64,000 nucleotides of DNA, from NCBI GenBank assembly GCA_002256245.1, contig NKIU01000001.1, positions 186,001 to 250,000 of the forward strand. The letters run 5' to 3'. This document shows positions 51,267-60,259 of the stretch, piece after piece. The notes under the pieces are model-generated. The model worked only from the letters and a program-made list of their open reading frames with translations, did not search any database and was not told where the DNA came from. The position numbers and the translations under genes are program-made. This DNA is from Pseudorhodobacter sp. PARRP1. GTDB taxonomy: Bacteria; Pseudomonadota; Alphaproteobacteria; Rhodobacterales; Rhodobacteraceae. Positions within the stretch are counted from its first letter, which is position 1. Every line of letters begins with the position of its first letter.

Positions 51267-53042
51267 ATGAGAGTTTGGATGGTTTTGCTGGCAGTGCTGG
51301 CGGTGCTTGGGTTCAGCGAAGTTGCGATGGCGCAACAGCAAGCCTGGGTTCAGGTGGAAGCACAGCCCAGTCTGGCCGAAGCCGAGGCGCGGGCGCGCGA
51401 TTATGCCGCAGAATTTCCCAACGTGGCCGGGTATCAATTGTCGTCGGGTTGGTATGCCATCCTGCTTGGCCCCTACGCGCCCGAGGCCGCGGCGGGCGCG
51501 CTGGCTGACTTGCGCCGCAGTGGCGTTATCCCGCGCGACAGCTTTGTGACCGATGACGCGACCCACCGCCAGCAATTCTGGCCCGTTGGGGCGATGGCCG
51601 GGCAACCCGCCCTTGCAACCGATCCGTCCGTGGCTGACCCGGCTGTGGTTGATCCGGTGGTGGTTGATCCGGTCGCGCAGCCCCAGACGCCCGCTGTAGA
51701 TGTGCGGCCTGCCGAGGAAACCGTGCGCGAAGCGAAAGCTTCGGAAGCCGCGCTGGATGCCGACGGCCGCAAAGCCTTGCAAACCGCGATGGCATGGTAT
51801 GGCTTTTACGAGGGTGGCATTGATGGCGCATTCGGCCCCGGCACCCGCAACTCGATGGCGGCTTGGCAAGAGTCGAACGGGTTCGAGCCGACGGGCGTAT
51901 TGACCACCACGCAACGCGAGGCGCTGGTGATGAACTATAAGGCTGATCAGACCGAGTTTGGCTTTGAAACCGTTTCCGAGCCAGAAGCCGGGATCGAGAT
52001 TACGCTGCCGATGGCCTTGCTCCAGTTCGACCACTACGAGCCGCCCTTCGTGCATTACGCCGAGAAAGCCAATTCCGGCCTGCGGGTGATCCTGATTTCC
52101 GAACCGGGCAATCAGGACAGTCTTTCGGGTCTCTATGACATCCTGCAGACCCTGGAAGTGGTGCCGGCCCAAGGCGAGCGGAGCAAAACCGACAAAAGCT
52201 TCACCATCAACGCGGTGTCTGACAAGGTGCAAAGCTATGCCTATGCCGAGGCCAAGAACGGTATGGTGAAGGGGTATCTGGTGGTCTGGAATCCGGCCGA
52301 TGCCGAAAGGATGAGCCGGATCTTGCCCGCGCTGAAATCCAGCTTCCGCGGCGTGGGCGACAAGGCATTGGACCCCGGTCTTGTGCCGATGGATGAGGCA
52401 ACCCGCTCGGGCCTGCTCGCGGGCATGGAAGTGAAGCTGCCGAAGCTGTCACGCTCGGGCTTTTTTGTCGATGCCAAGGGCAGCGTTGTCACCACGGTTG
52501 AGGCTGTGGCGCAATGCGGCCGGGTGACGATTGATCGCGCGACCGAGGCGCGGGTGGTGGCGCAGGATCAGGCCAGCGGGCTTGCGATCTTGCAGCCCAC
52601 GACCCCGCTTGCCCCGCGCGCGTTCGCGCAGTTTGCGGGCGGTTCGGTGCGGCTGGGGTCGGAAGTGGCGGTGGCGGGCTATTCCTACGAGGATAAGCTG
52701 CCCGCCCCCGTGCTGACCTTTGGCACGCTTGAGGAAGAAAAGGGCCTGAACGGTGAGGCCGGGTTGTCGCGTCTGGCGGCCCCTGTGTTGCCCGGCGATG
52801 CGGGCGGGCCGGTGCTCGACGGCACCGGTGCGGTGCTGGGGATGCTGCTGCCTGCCGCCGTCAAGGGTGCCAAATTGCTGCCCGATGGCGTGGCTTTTGC
52901 CGCACAAGCCGGGGTCGTCTCGCAAGCTTTGACGGCCGCAGGGATCACGCCCAGCATGGCCACCTCGACCGATCTGGCCACGCCTGATGCCTTGAATGCG
53001 GCGGGGTTGGGGATGACGGTTCTGGTGTCTTGCTGGGAATGA
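51267..53042 (+). CDS. secreted SPOR-like/peptidoglycan-binding/trypsin-like (apparently non-catalytic) protein
   Basis: signal peptide; PG_binding_1-like GFYEGGIDGAFGPGTRNSMAAWQ; degenerate protease motifs VVTTVEAVAQC, GLAILQP, PGDAGGPVLD. Confidence 0.8.
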   Translation: MRVWMVLLAVLAVLGFSEVAMAQQQAWVQVEAQPSLAEAEARARDYAAEFPNVAGYQLSSGWYAILLGPYAPEAAAGALADLRRSGVIPRDSFVTDDATHRQQFWPVGAMAGQPALATDPSVADPAVVDPVVVDPVAQPQTPAVDVRPAEETVREAKASEAALDADGRKALQTAMAWYGFYEGGIDGAFGPGTRNSMAAWQESNGFEPTGVLTTTQREALVMNYKADQTEFGFETVSEPEAGIEITLPMALLQFDHYEPPFVHYAEKANSGLRVILISEPGNQDSLSGLYDILQTLEVVPAQGERSKTDKSFTINAVSDKVQSYAYAEAKNGMVKGYLVVWNPADAERMSRILPALKSSFRGVGDKALDPGLVPMDEATRSGLLAGMEVKLPKLSRSGFFVDAKGSVVTTVEAVAQCGRVTIDRATEARVVAQDQASGLAILQPTTPLAPRAFAQFAGGSVRLGSEVAVAGYSYEDKLPAPVLTFGTLEEEKGLNGEAGLSRLAAPVLPGDAGGPVLDGTGAVLGMLLPAAVKGAKLLPDGVAFAAQAGVVSQALTAAGITPSMATSTDLATPDALNAAGLGMTVLVSCWE

Positions 53043-53231
53043 TCTGGCTTTGGTCCCAACTCGGGACCAAGGATGAAGTTATTTTCTTTCAAGTGGTTAG
53101 ATATTTTCGTTTACCAGGCATTAACATTTTGGCGGCGGCGCTGTCTGAGATGTTGAAGCCTCCGGCGGGGATATTTGGGCAGAGAGGATGACCAAGGCGC
53201 GGGTTTTTTCGAGCGCTTATCTAGAATAGAT

Positions 53232-53263
53232 AATGCCGCAAACCGGGGGACCAGTTTGCGGCA
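53232..53263 (-). terminator. hairpin downstream of folE2
   Basis: ATGCCGCAAAC...GTTTGCGGCAT perfect 11-bp arms, next to TTATCTAGAATAGATAA (53217-53233). Confidence 0.6.
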
Positions 53264-53317
53264 TTGCTGTTTGTAAACCGGACTGTGCTGCGGACGCGTG
53301 CTTGCAGGCAGCGCCGC

Positions 53318-54406
53318 TCAGCCGACGTGATAAAGGCTTGCGAACAGTTTGGGGTCCAGACTGTCGGCGGCAAAGGTGGCACCTTCGGTCAGCACCGAAA
53401 CCGCATCATGGCTGTGCAAAGATTCCTGATGGCTGGCGACGATGCGGAAATCGCCGATACGGCCATCCTGTTGCAGCGCCTGACAGAAACTGCGCGCGGC
53501 ATCCTCGACGAAAATCGGGTTCGCAGCGTTCAACTCGGCAAAGGCCTGTTCGTCTTCGCGCTTCACCATCACTTGCGTCTCGGTTGGCACCGCCAAGCGG
53601 GCCAGATCAATCAGATCTTCGAACCACAGGCATTTATCGCCCGACAGTTCAACCGAGATGCGGGCGACAGAGCGTTGCGAATGTGGTGTTGCCAACTGCC
53701 CCCGGGTCTGACGGGCGTGTTCGGACAGCTCTAAACTGCACGGGCAGGTGCTGGAATAGACAAAATCCAAGTGCATCAACCGCTTGCGCACACCGGCTTT
53801 GTCCACCAGTTCCAGCGCGATGTCGTAATACTGCCAACCCGACAGGCCCGAACGCAAGCTGTCCACCTTTACCGGGAAGGAAAACCGCATCTGGATGCGC
53901 GCATCAAAGCTGCCCAGATCTTTCAGGTAATCCTCTAGCGCGTGTTCGATCACCTGATAGGAAAACTCCCGATCGGAATGGGCATAGAACGAGCGCATGA
54001 TGCGGCTCATGTTGATGCCCTTCTTTTCAGCCTCAAGGCTGACGGTGCCGGTGACCGAGGTTTCCAGCGTGACCGGGCCGTTATCGCGGGTGCGGTAGCG
54101 GATCGGCAGGCGGAAGTTGGAAATGCCGACGTGCTGGATCACCTGCTTGGCGCCGACGATCAGGCTGGAGGGACCGTTTTGCAGATCGGGCATCGAATCC
54201 TTGTAGGCCTCGGACACCACGAAATCGGCGGGGTATTCGCGCGACAGCACAGGATAGTCCTGCCCGATCAAAGCACCCGCACCGGGCGCCAGATGCGCAA
54301 TCTCGGCATCGCTGGCACGCTGGGCCCAAGCGCGCAGCGTGGCAAGCGCAGCCTCGGCTTCGGCACGGCCAGGACGTTGATCCAAATCCGGCATGTGAAT
54401 GTTCAT
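53318..54406 (-). CDS. folE2: GTP cyclohydrolase FolE2 (GCYH-IB)
   Basis: MNIHMPDLDQRPGRAEAEAAL, MRSFYAHSDREFSYQVIEHALEDYL, STCPCSLELSEHARQTRGQLATPHSQRS. Confidence 0.94.
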   Translation of the reverse strand: MNIHMPDLDQRPGRAEAEAALATLRAWAQRASDAEIAHLAPGAGALIGQDYPVLSREYPADFVVSEAYKDSMPDLQNGPSSLIVGAKQVIQHVGISNFRLPIRYRTRDNGPVTLETSVTGTVSLEAEKKGINMSRIMRSFYAHSDREFSYQVIEHALEDYLKDLGSFDARIQMRFSFPVKVDSLRSGLSGWQYYDIALELVDKAGVRKRLMHLDFVYSSTCPCSLELSEHARQTRGQLATPHSQRSVARISVELSGDKCLWFEDLIDLARLAVPTETQVMVKREDEQAFAELNAANPIFVEDAARSFCQALQQDGRIGDFRIVASHQESLHSHDAVSVLTEGATFAADSLDPKLFASLYHVG

Positions 54407-54540
54407 TGCAGCGCTCCCCAGGTTGGTCGCAGACTTCAGATATAGCGGGATCGCCGTGATTTCCAAAGCCTGACCGAAGAAATACGCGCCAAAGGCGACA
54501 TTGGATTGACAGACATGCAATATTTCGCGGTGTGGGGGGA

Positions 54541-54564
54541 TCGGGGGGCGCTGTTGCGCCCCCC
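54541..54564 (-). terminator. GC-rich hairpin downstream of metZ
   Basis: CGGGGGGCGCTGTTGCGCCCCCCG. Confidence 0.6.
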
Positions 54565-54572
54565 GAGGGGCC

Positions 54573-55754
54573 TCAGATGGCTGACAAGGCGTTTTGCAGA
54601 TCAGTGATCAGATCGTCGCAATCTTCCAAGCCCACCGACAATCGGATCAGCCCCGGCGTGATGCCCAGCGCGTCTTTCTGCGGCTGTGGCAGGCGCTGAT
54701 GCGTGGTGGTAGCCGGATGGGTCGCAATGCTTTTGGCATCGCCCAAGTTGTTGGAAATCTTCACGATTTCCAAAGCGTTGCAGAATTTGAACGCGGCGTC
54801 TTTGCCACCCTTGATGTCAAAGGTCACAATGGTGCCGCCTGATCCCATCTGCGCCATCGCCAGCGCGTGTTGCGGATGGCTGGAGAGGCCGGGGAAAATC
54901 ACCTTGGATATCCGCGCGTCGCTCGACAACACTTCGGCGATTTTCTTGGCTGCATCTGCCATCGCACGGCAGCGCAGATCCAGCGTCGCCATGCCGTTCA
55001 GCATGATCCAGGCGGTGAAGGGCGACATCGCCGCCCCGGTGTGCTTCAGGTAAGGCTCGGCCACCTTGCGGATGAAATCCTTGGTGCCGCAGATCACGCC
55101 GCCCAGCGCGCGCCCCTGCCCGTCGATGTGTTTGGTGGTGGAATAGACCACCACATCCGCGCCCTGTTCAACCGCACGGCTGAAGACGGGCGTGGCAAAC
55201 ACGTTATCGACGATCACCAACGCCCCGGCGGCATGGGCGATCTTGGCGACCGCCGTGATATCGACCAGTTCCAGCGTCGGGTTCGACATGCTCTCAAAGA
55301 ACACCGCTTTGGTGGCGGGGGTAACGGCGGCGCGCCATTGATCAAGGTCGGCACCATCGACGAAGGTGACGTTGACGCCGTAGCGGGTCAGCACCTCTTC
55401 AAGGATATAAAGGCACGAGCCGAACAGGGCGCGCGAGGATACCACATGATCGCCCGCCCGCAGCATCGCCGTCAGCGCGCCGTTAACCGCAGCCATGCCG
55501 GATGCGGTGGCGAAGGCGTCTTCAGTGCCTTCCAGCGCCGCGATACGTTCTTCGAACATCCGCGTGGTCGGGTTGCCGTAACGGGCGTAGATGAACTCGT
55601 CGTCACCGGCTTTGATGAACCGCTGCTCGGCGGCTTCGGCGGTGGGATAGGCGAAGCCTTGGGTGAGGTAGATCGCCTCGGCCATCTCGCCATATTGGCT
55701 GCGGCGCGAGCCTTCGTGCACCAGTTTCGTGCGTGTTTTCCAGTCTTTGGTCAT
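54573..55754 (-). CDS. metZ: O-succinylhomoserine sulfhydrylase
   Basis: TKLVHEGSRRSQYGEMAEAIYLTQGF, YARYGNPTTRMFEERIAALEG, VVYSTTKHIDGQGRALGGV. Confidence 0.94.
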   Translation of the reverse strand: MTKDWKTRTKLVHEGSRRSQYGEMAEAIYLTQGFAYPTAEAAEQRFIKAGDDEFIYARYGNPTTRMFEERIAALEGTEDAFATASGMAAVNGALTAMLRAGDHVVSSRALFGSCLYILEEVLTRYGVNVTFVDGADLDQWRAAVTPATKAVFFESMSNPTLELVDITAVAKIAHAAGALVIVDNVFATPVFSRAVEQGADVVVYSTTKHIDGQGRALGGVICGTKDFIRKVAEPYLKHTGAAMSPFTAWIMLNGMATLDLRCRAMADAAKKIAEVLSSDARISKVIFPGLSSHPQHALAMAQMGSGGTIVTFDIKGGKDAAFKFCNALEIVKISNNLGDAKSIATHPATTTHQRLPQPQKDALGITPGLIRLSVGLEDCDDLITDLQNALSAI

Positions 55755-55776
55755 GTCGCGGGCCCCTTGGGCTATA

Positions 55777-55808
55777 GAAAAACCCCGAAACCAAAGGGCT
55801 TCGGGGCT
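55777..55808 (-). terminator. terminator hairpin in the metZ leader (SAM-II expression platform)
   Basis: reverse complement AGCCCCGAAGCCCTTTGGTTTCGGGGTTTTTC, stem followed by a T-run. Confidence 0.8.
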
Positions 55809-55819
55809 GATGACCCTGA

Positions 55820-55872
55820 CCCTCTTTAGCGGATTGTTTAACGTGGCCCGCAATTCGGAATAAAGCACCACC
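55820..55872 (-). promoter_or_regulatory. SAM-II (metA) riboswitch aptamer upstream of metZ
   Basis: reverse complement GGTGGTGCTTTATTCCGAATTGCGGGCCACGTTAAACAATCCGCTAAAGAGGG matches the SAM-II pattern (GGTGG...CCACGTTAAA...CGCTAAAG). Confidence 0.85.
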
Positions 55873-55992
55873 GGGGCGGCATAGCTTGCGGCGCGCGCGC
55901 GGTCAACCTTGGGTCGCAGATTTTGCGCACAATGCGGTGAAAATCGGCTACTATGCCCGGATTAGCACAAGTTTTTACATATGGAGATTACG

Positions 55993-56715
55993 ATGTCTGG
56001 ATATGGCTATCAGCCAAAGCCGATCGGTTTGATGACCGGAAAACTGACCCTTTCGCCCGAAACGCAGGCGATGATTGCCGAGATCGAGGCGAAGATGGCC
56101 GCCCGCGCCTGGATGGAGGCGATGCTGGCTCCGAAATGGGCCGATCTTATACCGACGCTGCAACTGACGACGCTGCGTCCGGTGGTGGTGGGCCCGGTGG
56201 CTGGGGCGCCCGCTGCGTGGCTGGTGCCGCTTCCGGCTGGGGCTGGGCCGACCGCGCCCAATCCGGGGCCCGCAACACCCCATGCGGGTGAGGCCACAGA
56301 TGTGCTGGATGCCGTGTACAAGCTGGCGATCGTGCAGCGGGGCGTCGGTTTGGCGCAAGACGAGATCAAGCGGCAGGGCCGGGTTTTTCTTGGCGAGTGG
56401 AAGATCGCTCCGACGAGCGAGAAGGCGTTGATTGTCACCACCTCGGTCGTGGTCGCGGGGTCTTTGATCGCGCCGATTTTGGCGGTGCGCGACACGCGGT
56501 TGATGGCTTTCGGGCTGATCAAAGACAAATGGCTGCCAGTCCCGGGCTTGGATGGCTACAAGATCAAGCTGCTGGATGAAGGCGCGGGGGTGACCGTGCC
56601 GCTGCCTGTGCCGGGCCTGACGGTGGAAGCGGAATCGCAGTTTCTGCAAAGCGGGGCCAAGCCCACCACGGTCATGTTCCAGTTTGATCTGATGGAGTTC
56701 TGGAAGAAAAAGTGA
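55993..56715 (+). CDS. hypothetical protein, no family recognised
   Basis: ORF with ATG; 240 aa; Pro/Ala-rich linker in the middle. Confidence 0.6.
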   Translation: MSGYGYQPKPIGLMTGKLTLSPETQAMIAEIEAKMAARAWMEAMLAPKWADLIPTLQLTTLRPVVVGPVAGAPAAWLVPLPAGAGPTAPNPGPATPHAGEATDVLDAVYKLAIVQRGVGLAQDEIKRQGRVFLGEWKIAPTSEKALIVTTSVVVAGSLIAPILAVRDTRLMAFGLIKDKWLPVPGLDGYKIKLLDEGAGVTVPLPVPGLTVEAESQFLQSGAKPTTVMFQFDLMEFWKKK

Positions 56716-56796
56716 CCGTTACGCTGCTGTAACGCCGCGTTCATCCCGGTGTTGCAGGCTTGTGGCATCCGTTGGATGTCATGAGGGGGCGGTGTC

Positions 56797-57714
56797 ATGC
56801 CAGATCAGACGGTGCTGCGCGCCGATGTGACCCGAGGCGGCCTGCAAATGGACGGTGCCGTGTTGGCCCAAGCCTTGGCCGCGCTGCCCAAGGGCGCGCC
56901 GGTGGTGGTGATGATCCACGGCTACCGCTTTGCGCCCGGCGCGGGCGGTGGCAACTGCCCGCACGGACATATCTTTTCGATGCAGCCGCCAGTGCAGGAT
57001 TGGACGGCGATTTCGTGGCCGCGACATCTGGGGTTAAGCGGTGGGCGGGCCTTGGCAATCGGTTTTGGCTGGCCGGCGCGGGGGCGGTTTCGTGGCGCTT
57101 GTGCGCGGGCGCGCGCTGCGGGGCGGGCTTTGGCGCAACTGGCGGCACTGGTGCGCAGCCTTGATCCGGGGCGCGCCGTTGACGTGGTGGGGCATAGTCT
57201 GGGCGCGCGGGTGGCGTTGACCGCCCTGCCCTATGCCGAGGCAGGCGATTTTCGCCGGATGATCCTGCTGGCCGGGGCCGAGGTGCGCAGGCCAGCGCAG
57301 CGGGCGATGCAATCGGCTGCGGGGCGCTGCGTGCAGGTGGTCAATGTCACCACGCGCGAGAATGATCTGTTCGATTTCCTGTTTGAATGGCTGGGGGCTG
57401 CCGGGTTGGATACAGCCATCGGTCAGGGCATGCGCGAGGCCCCGGCGAATTGGTTGGATCTGCAACTGGATCAGGCGGCGAGTTTGGCGGCGTTGGCGCG
57501 ACTGGGCCATGCCTTGCCAGAGCCACCCGCGCGGATCAGCCATTGGTCGCCCTATCTGCGCCCCGGCGCGCTGGGGCTGTATCGAGCGATTCTGGATGGC
57601 AGTTTGCCGTTGGAGCGACTGCGGACTGCGCTGCCCGAGCGGCGCGATCCGCGCTGGTCGCGGTTGCTGGCGGGGTGGCGCTGGCCTCTGGTCGGGCGGA
57701 TGCAGCGGGTTTGA
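56797..57714 (+). CDS. alpha/beta hydrolase
   Basis: VVVMIHGYRFAPG, VDVVGHSLGARVALTALPYA. Confidence 0.85.
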   Translation: MPDQTVLRADVTRGGLQMDGAVLAQALAALPKGAPVVVMIHGYRFAPGAGGGNCPHGHIFSMQPPVQDWTAISWPRHLGLSGGRALAIGFGWPARGRFRGACARARAAGRALAQLAALVRSLDPGRAVDVVGHSLGARVALTALPYAEAGDFRRMILLAGAEVRRPAQRAMQSAAGRCVQVVNVTTRENDLFDFLFEWLGAAGLDTAIGQGMREAPANWLDLQLDQAASLAALARLGHALPEPPARISHWSPYLRPGALGLYRAILDGSLPLERLRTALPERRDPRWSRLLAGWRWPLVGRMQRV

Positions 57715-57732
57715 TCGGCCTTCGAACCGAAA

Positions 57733-57757
57733 GAAAACTCTGCGGGGCAGAGTTTTC
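57733..57757 (+). terminator. hairpin after alpha/beta hydrolase
   Basis: GAAAACTCTGCGGGGCAGAGTTTTC. Confidence 0.65.
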
Positions 57758-57833
57758 CGGTTCGTTGCTCATAAGGCTGAAAGCCGTTGAGCAAGGGGTG
57801 TGGTGCCACAAGCCATCGCAACGGAAATCGGGG

Positions 57834-57912
57834 CGCGCCTGACTGGCGGGCGCGGAAACGCGCCTGCCGGGGGCAGGCAGGCGCGGCCCGATTTGGCGCG
57901 GGCCAAATCGGG
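57834..57912 (+). repeat. composite hairpin element, copy C
   Basis: core 57834-57885 (CGCGCCTG...CAGGCGCG closing arms), hairpin 57887-57912; 57877-57916 identical to bases 1-40. Confidence 0.7.
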
Positions 57913-57937
57913 CAAGACTGACAATCGTGCGCCCGTG

Positions 57938-58558
57938 TCAGACAGCCCCGTAACCTTCCTGCACCGTGCGCACCAACGCCGTGCGGATCAGGTTCGTCGC
58001 CAAGGGCAACAGCCCGAAATACAAAAGCCATGTGGTTTGCGAGGCGTGGTGGATCAGGGTCTCATTCGCCAGCACCATCGCAAGGTTATAGATCACCATC
58101 ACCCGGGTCATCACCGCGTCGGTGCCGCGCATCTCTGGCTGCGGCCAGCGAAAACGGTTGATCGCATAGGTGCCATCCACCACGTCGATGATGTAAAGGG
58201 CGGCGGCAAAAACGAAATAGAGGCTCAGGAAGCGTTGGCACAACAAAGGTTCCGCGCTCCAGATCAGCAGGGCCAGCACGCCGGGACCAGCCAGCAGGAT
58301 CAACGCCACTGTAGCAGGGGCTGATACATGCGCCCGCGTGCGCATGATCATCAGCCGCGATTTCATCGCAAGCCGCAGACCCATCCCCAGCACGAACGCC
58401 ACCATGAATGTGGTGCTGGCATCATCCAGCCAGATGCGCAGCAATGGCCACGCAAACAGGATCAACAGGCCCGGCAGCATGATCTCGATCGGAAACGGGG
58501 TTGTGCGGCGAAAGCTGCGAATAAACTGCGCAAAACTGTCGAGCGTTGTGTCCAGCAT
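57938..58558 (-). CDS. conserved multi-TM membrane protein
   Basis: hydrophobic segments throughout; internal ATG chosen. Confidence 0.7.
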   Translation of the reverse strand: MLDTTLDSFAQFIRSFRRTTPFPIEIMLPGLLILFAWPLLRIWLDDASTTFMVAFVLGMGLRLAMKSRLMIMRTRAHVSAPATVALILLAGPGVLALLIWSAEPLLCQRFLSLYFVFAAALYIIDVVDGTYAINRFRWPQPEMRGTDAVMTRVMVIYNLAMVLANETLIHHASQTTWLLYFGLLPLATNLIRTALVRTVQEGYGAV

Positions 58559-58666
58559 CCAGCGTCCCCCGGTTGACTGCGGCCTTGATGCAACCGCAAT
58601 CGGGCGGGGATGGGGCTGAATTGTGGTCGCATTGGGGCCGTTAACCCTCACCGCGCGACCGTGGCG

Positions 58667-59281
58667 TCAGGTTTTATCCGAAGGCGTGTCCGTCTCGATT
58701 GCATAGCGGCTTAGCACGCTGCTTTGGCTGATGAAGAACAAGAACAGCGCAGCGGTCAGCCCGAAGGTCTTGAAGTTGACCCAAGCATCGGTGGACAACA
58801 ACCGCCAGACTGCCTCGTTGGCAATCGCCAGCGCAAAGAAGAACGCGCACAGGCGCCGGGTCAGGATCATCCAGCCCTCGGGGTGCAGCGGCAAGGTCTC
58901 TTCCATCACCAGCTTGAGATAGGACTCGCCGCGCAGCAGGCCGATGCCCAAAGTGATGGCGAAGGCAAGATAGAGCAAGGTCGGCTTCATCTTGATGAAG
59001 CGTTCATCCTTCAGCCAGACCGAAAGCCCCCCCATCACGATCACCAGCACCAGCGTCATGATCTGCATCTTCGAGAGCGTGCCAGTCAGCTTCCACAGCA
59101 GGGCCGTGGTGGCGATGATCAGCACGACAAACACCGCCGTCATCACGATAAATCCGGAATAATCGGTGCCAAGAAGGTGGAAGGTTCTGTCTTTGACATA
59201 CCGAAACCCGGCGAAGAACAAAACGATGGGGCCAAGCTCTAGCGCCAGTTTCACCATCGGGTTCAGTTTTGTCTTCTCCAT
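58667..59281 (-). CDS. yciB: inner membrane-spanning protein YciB (septation protein A family)
   Basis: KLALELGPIVLFFAGF, KPTLLYLAFAITLGIGLL, NEAVWRLLSTDAWVNFKTFG. Confidence 0.92.
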   Translation of the reverse strand: MEKTKLNPMVKLALELGPIVLFFAGFRYVKDRTFHLLGTDYSGFIVMTAVFVVLIIATTALLWKLTGTLSKMQIMTLVLVIVMGGLSVWLKDERFIKMKPTLLYLAFAITLGIGLLRGESYLKLVMEETLPLHPEGWMILTRRLCAFFFALAIANEAVWRLLSTDAWVNFKTFGLTAALFLFFISQSSVLSRYAIETDTPSDKT

Positions 59282-59285
59282 CAGA

Positions 59286-60185
59286 TCACCCTGCCCATTC
59301 CATCACGACTGCTCCTAGCGCAATCAGCGCCATCAGGCCAGTGCGGACAAGCCCCACCTTCTCGCCCAGCACAAGCCAGCCGATCAGCGCGGCAAACACG
59401 GTCGAGGTTTCGCGCAGCACGGCGGCTTCGCCCACGCGGTCAAGCCTTGTGGCGATCATGATCGAGCCGAATGAGAAATAGGCGACGAATGCGCCGATCA
59501 GGCCGCGCTTGAACAACGGGATGGCTTGGGCTCGGGTCAGGTTTGCGATGCGTTTGGCCATCAGCGCCGGGATGAAGATGCCATCGAGCATGAAGAACCA
59601 GGCCAGAAAGGTGAACGGGTCGGCGGTGGCACGGATGCCCCAGGCGTCATAGGTGGTGTAGATGGCCACAAAGGCTCCGGTCGCGGCGGCAAACCAAAGG
59701 GCGGCTACAAGGGTGTCACGCTCGGCCGTCAGGTGGCGCAGGTTATAGGCGGCAAGGCCAAGGATACCCGCCACCAGCAGGCAGACCCCGAACCATTGCA
59801 GGGGGTGGTAATGCTCGCCAAACACCAGACCCGCGCCGATCACGGTGAACAAGGGCCCGGTGCCGCGCACCACCGGATAGACCACGGTATAAGCGCCGCG
59901 ATCGTAGGTCATCGCTTGCAGCAGTTTGTAGATGGCGTGGATCACGAAAGCGCCTGCGAAGATCGCCCACATATGCGGTTCGGGCCATGGCACCACGAAC
60001 AGCGCAAAGGGGGCGGCAATCACGCCGTAGGTCAGATCAATCACGGCGCGCGACAGCCACGGGTCGTGCTTGCCCTTTTGCAGCGCGCCAAACAGCGCAT
60101 GCAACATGGCGGCCAGCAAAGCGAGGGCCAGGGCGAGATGCTGGCCGGTGGGGGTGCCTGCGATGGAGACGAGCCAGTTTGACAT
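59286..60185 (-). CDS. EamA/DMT-type transporter
   Basis: ten hydrophobic segments; VLRETSTVFAALIGWLVLGEKVG. Confidence 0.88.
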   Translation of the reverse strand: MSNWLVSIAGTPTGQHLALALALLAAMLHALFGALQKGKHDPWLSRAVIDLTYGVIAAPFALFVVPWPEPHMWAIFAGAFVIHAIYKLLQAMTYDRGAYTVVYPVVRGTGPLFTVIGAGLVFGEHYHPLQWFGVCLLVAGILGLAAYNLRHLTAERDTLVAALWFAAATGAFVAIYTTYDAWGIRATADPFTFLAWFFMLDGIFIPALMAKRIANLTRAQAIPLFKRGLIGAFVAYFSFGSIMIATRLDRVGEAAVLRETSTVFAALIGWLVLGEKVGLVRTGLMALIALGAVVMEWAG

Positions 60186-60259
60186 TTTTCACGCTGCGCT
60201 TGGGGCCAGCCGCCGGGGCCAGCCCCGGACCCCGGGATATTTATGAACAGATGAAAGGC

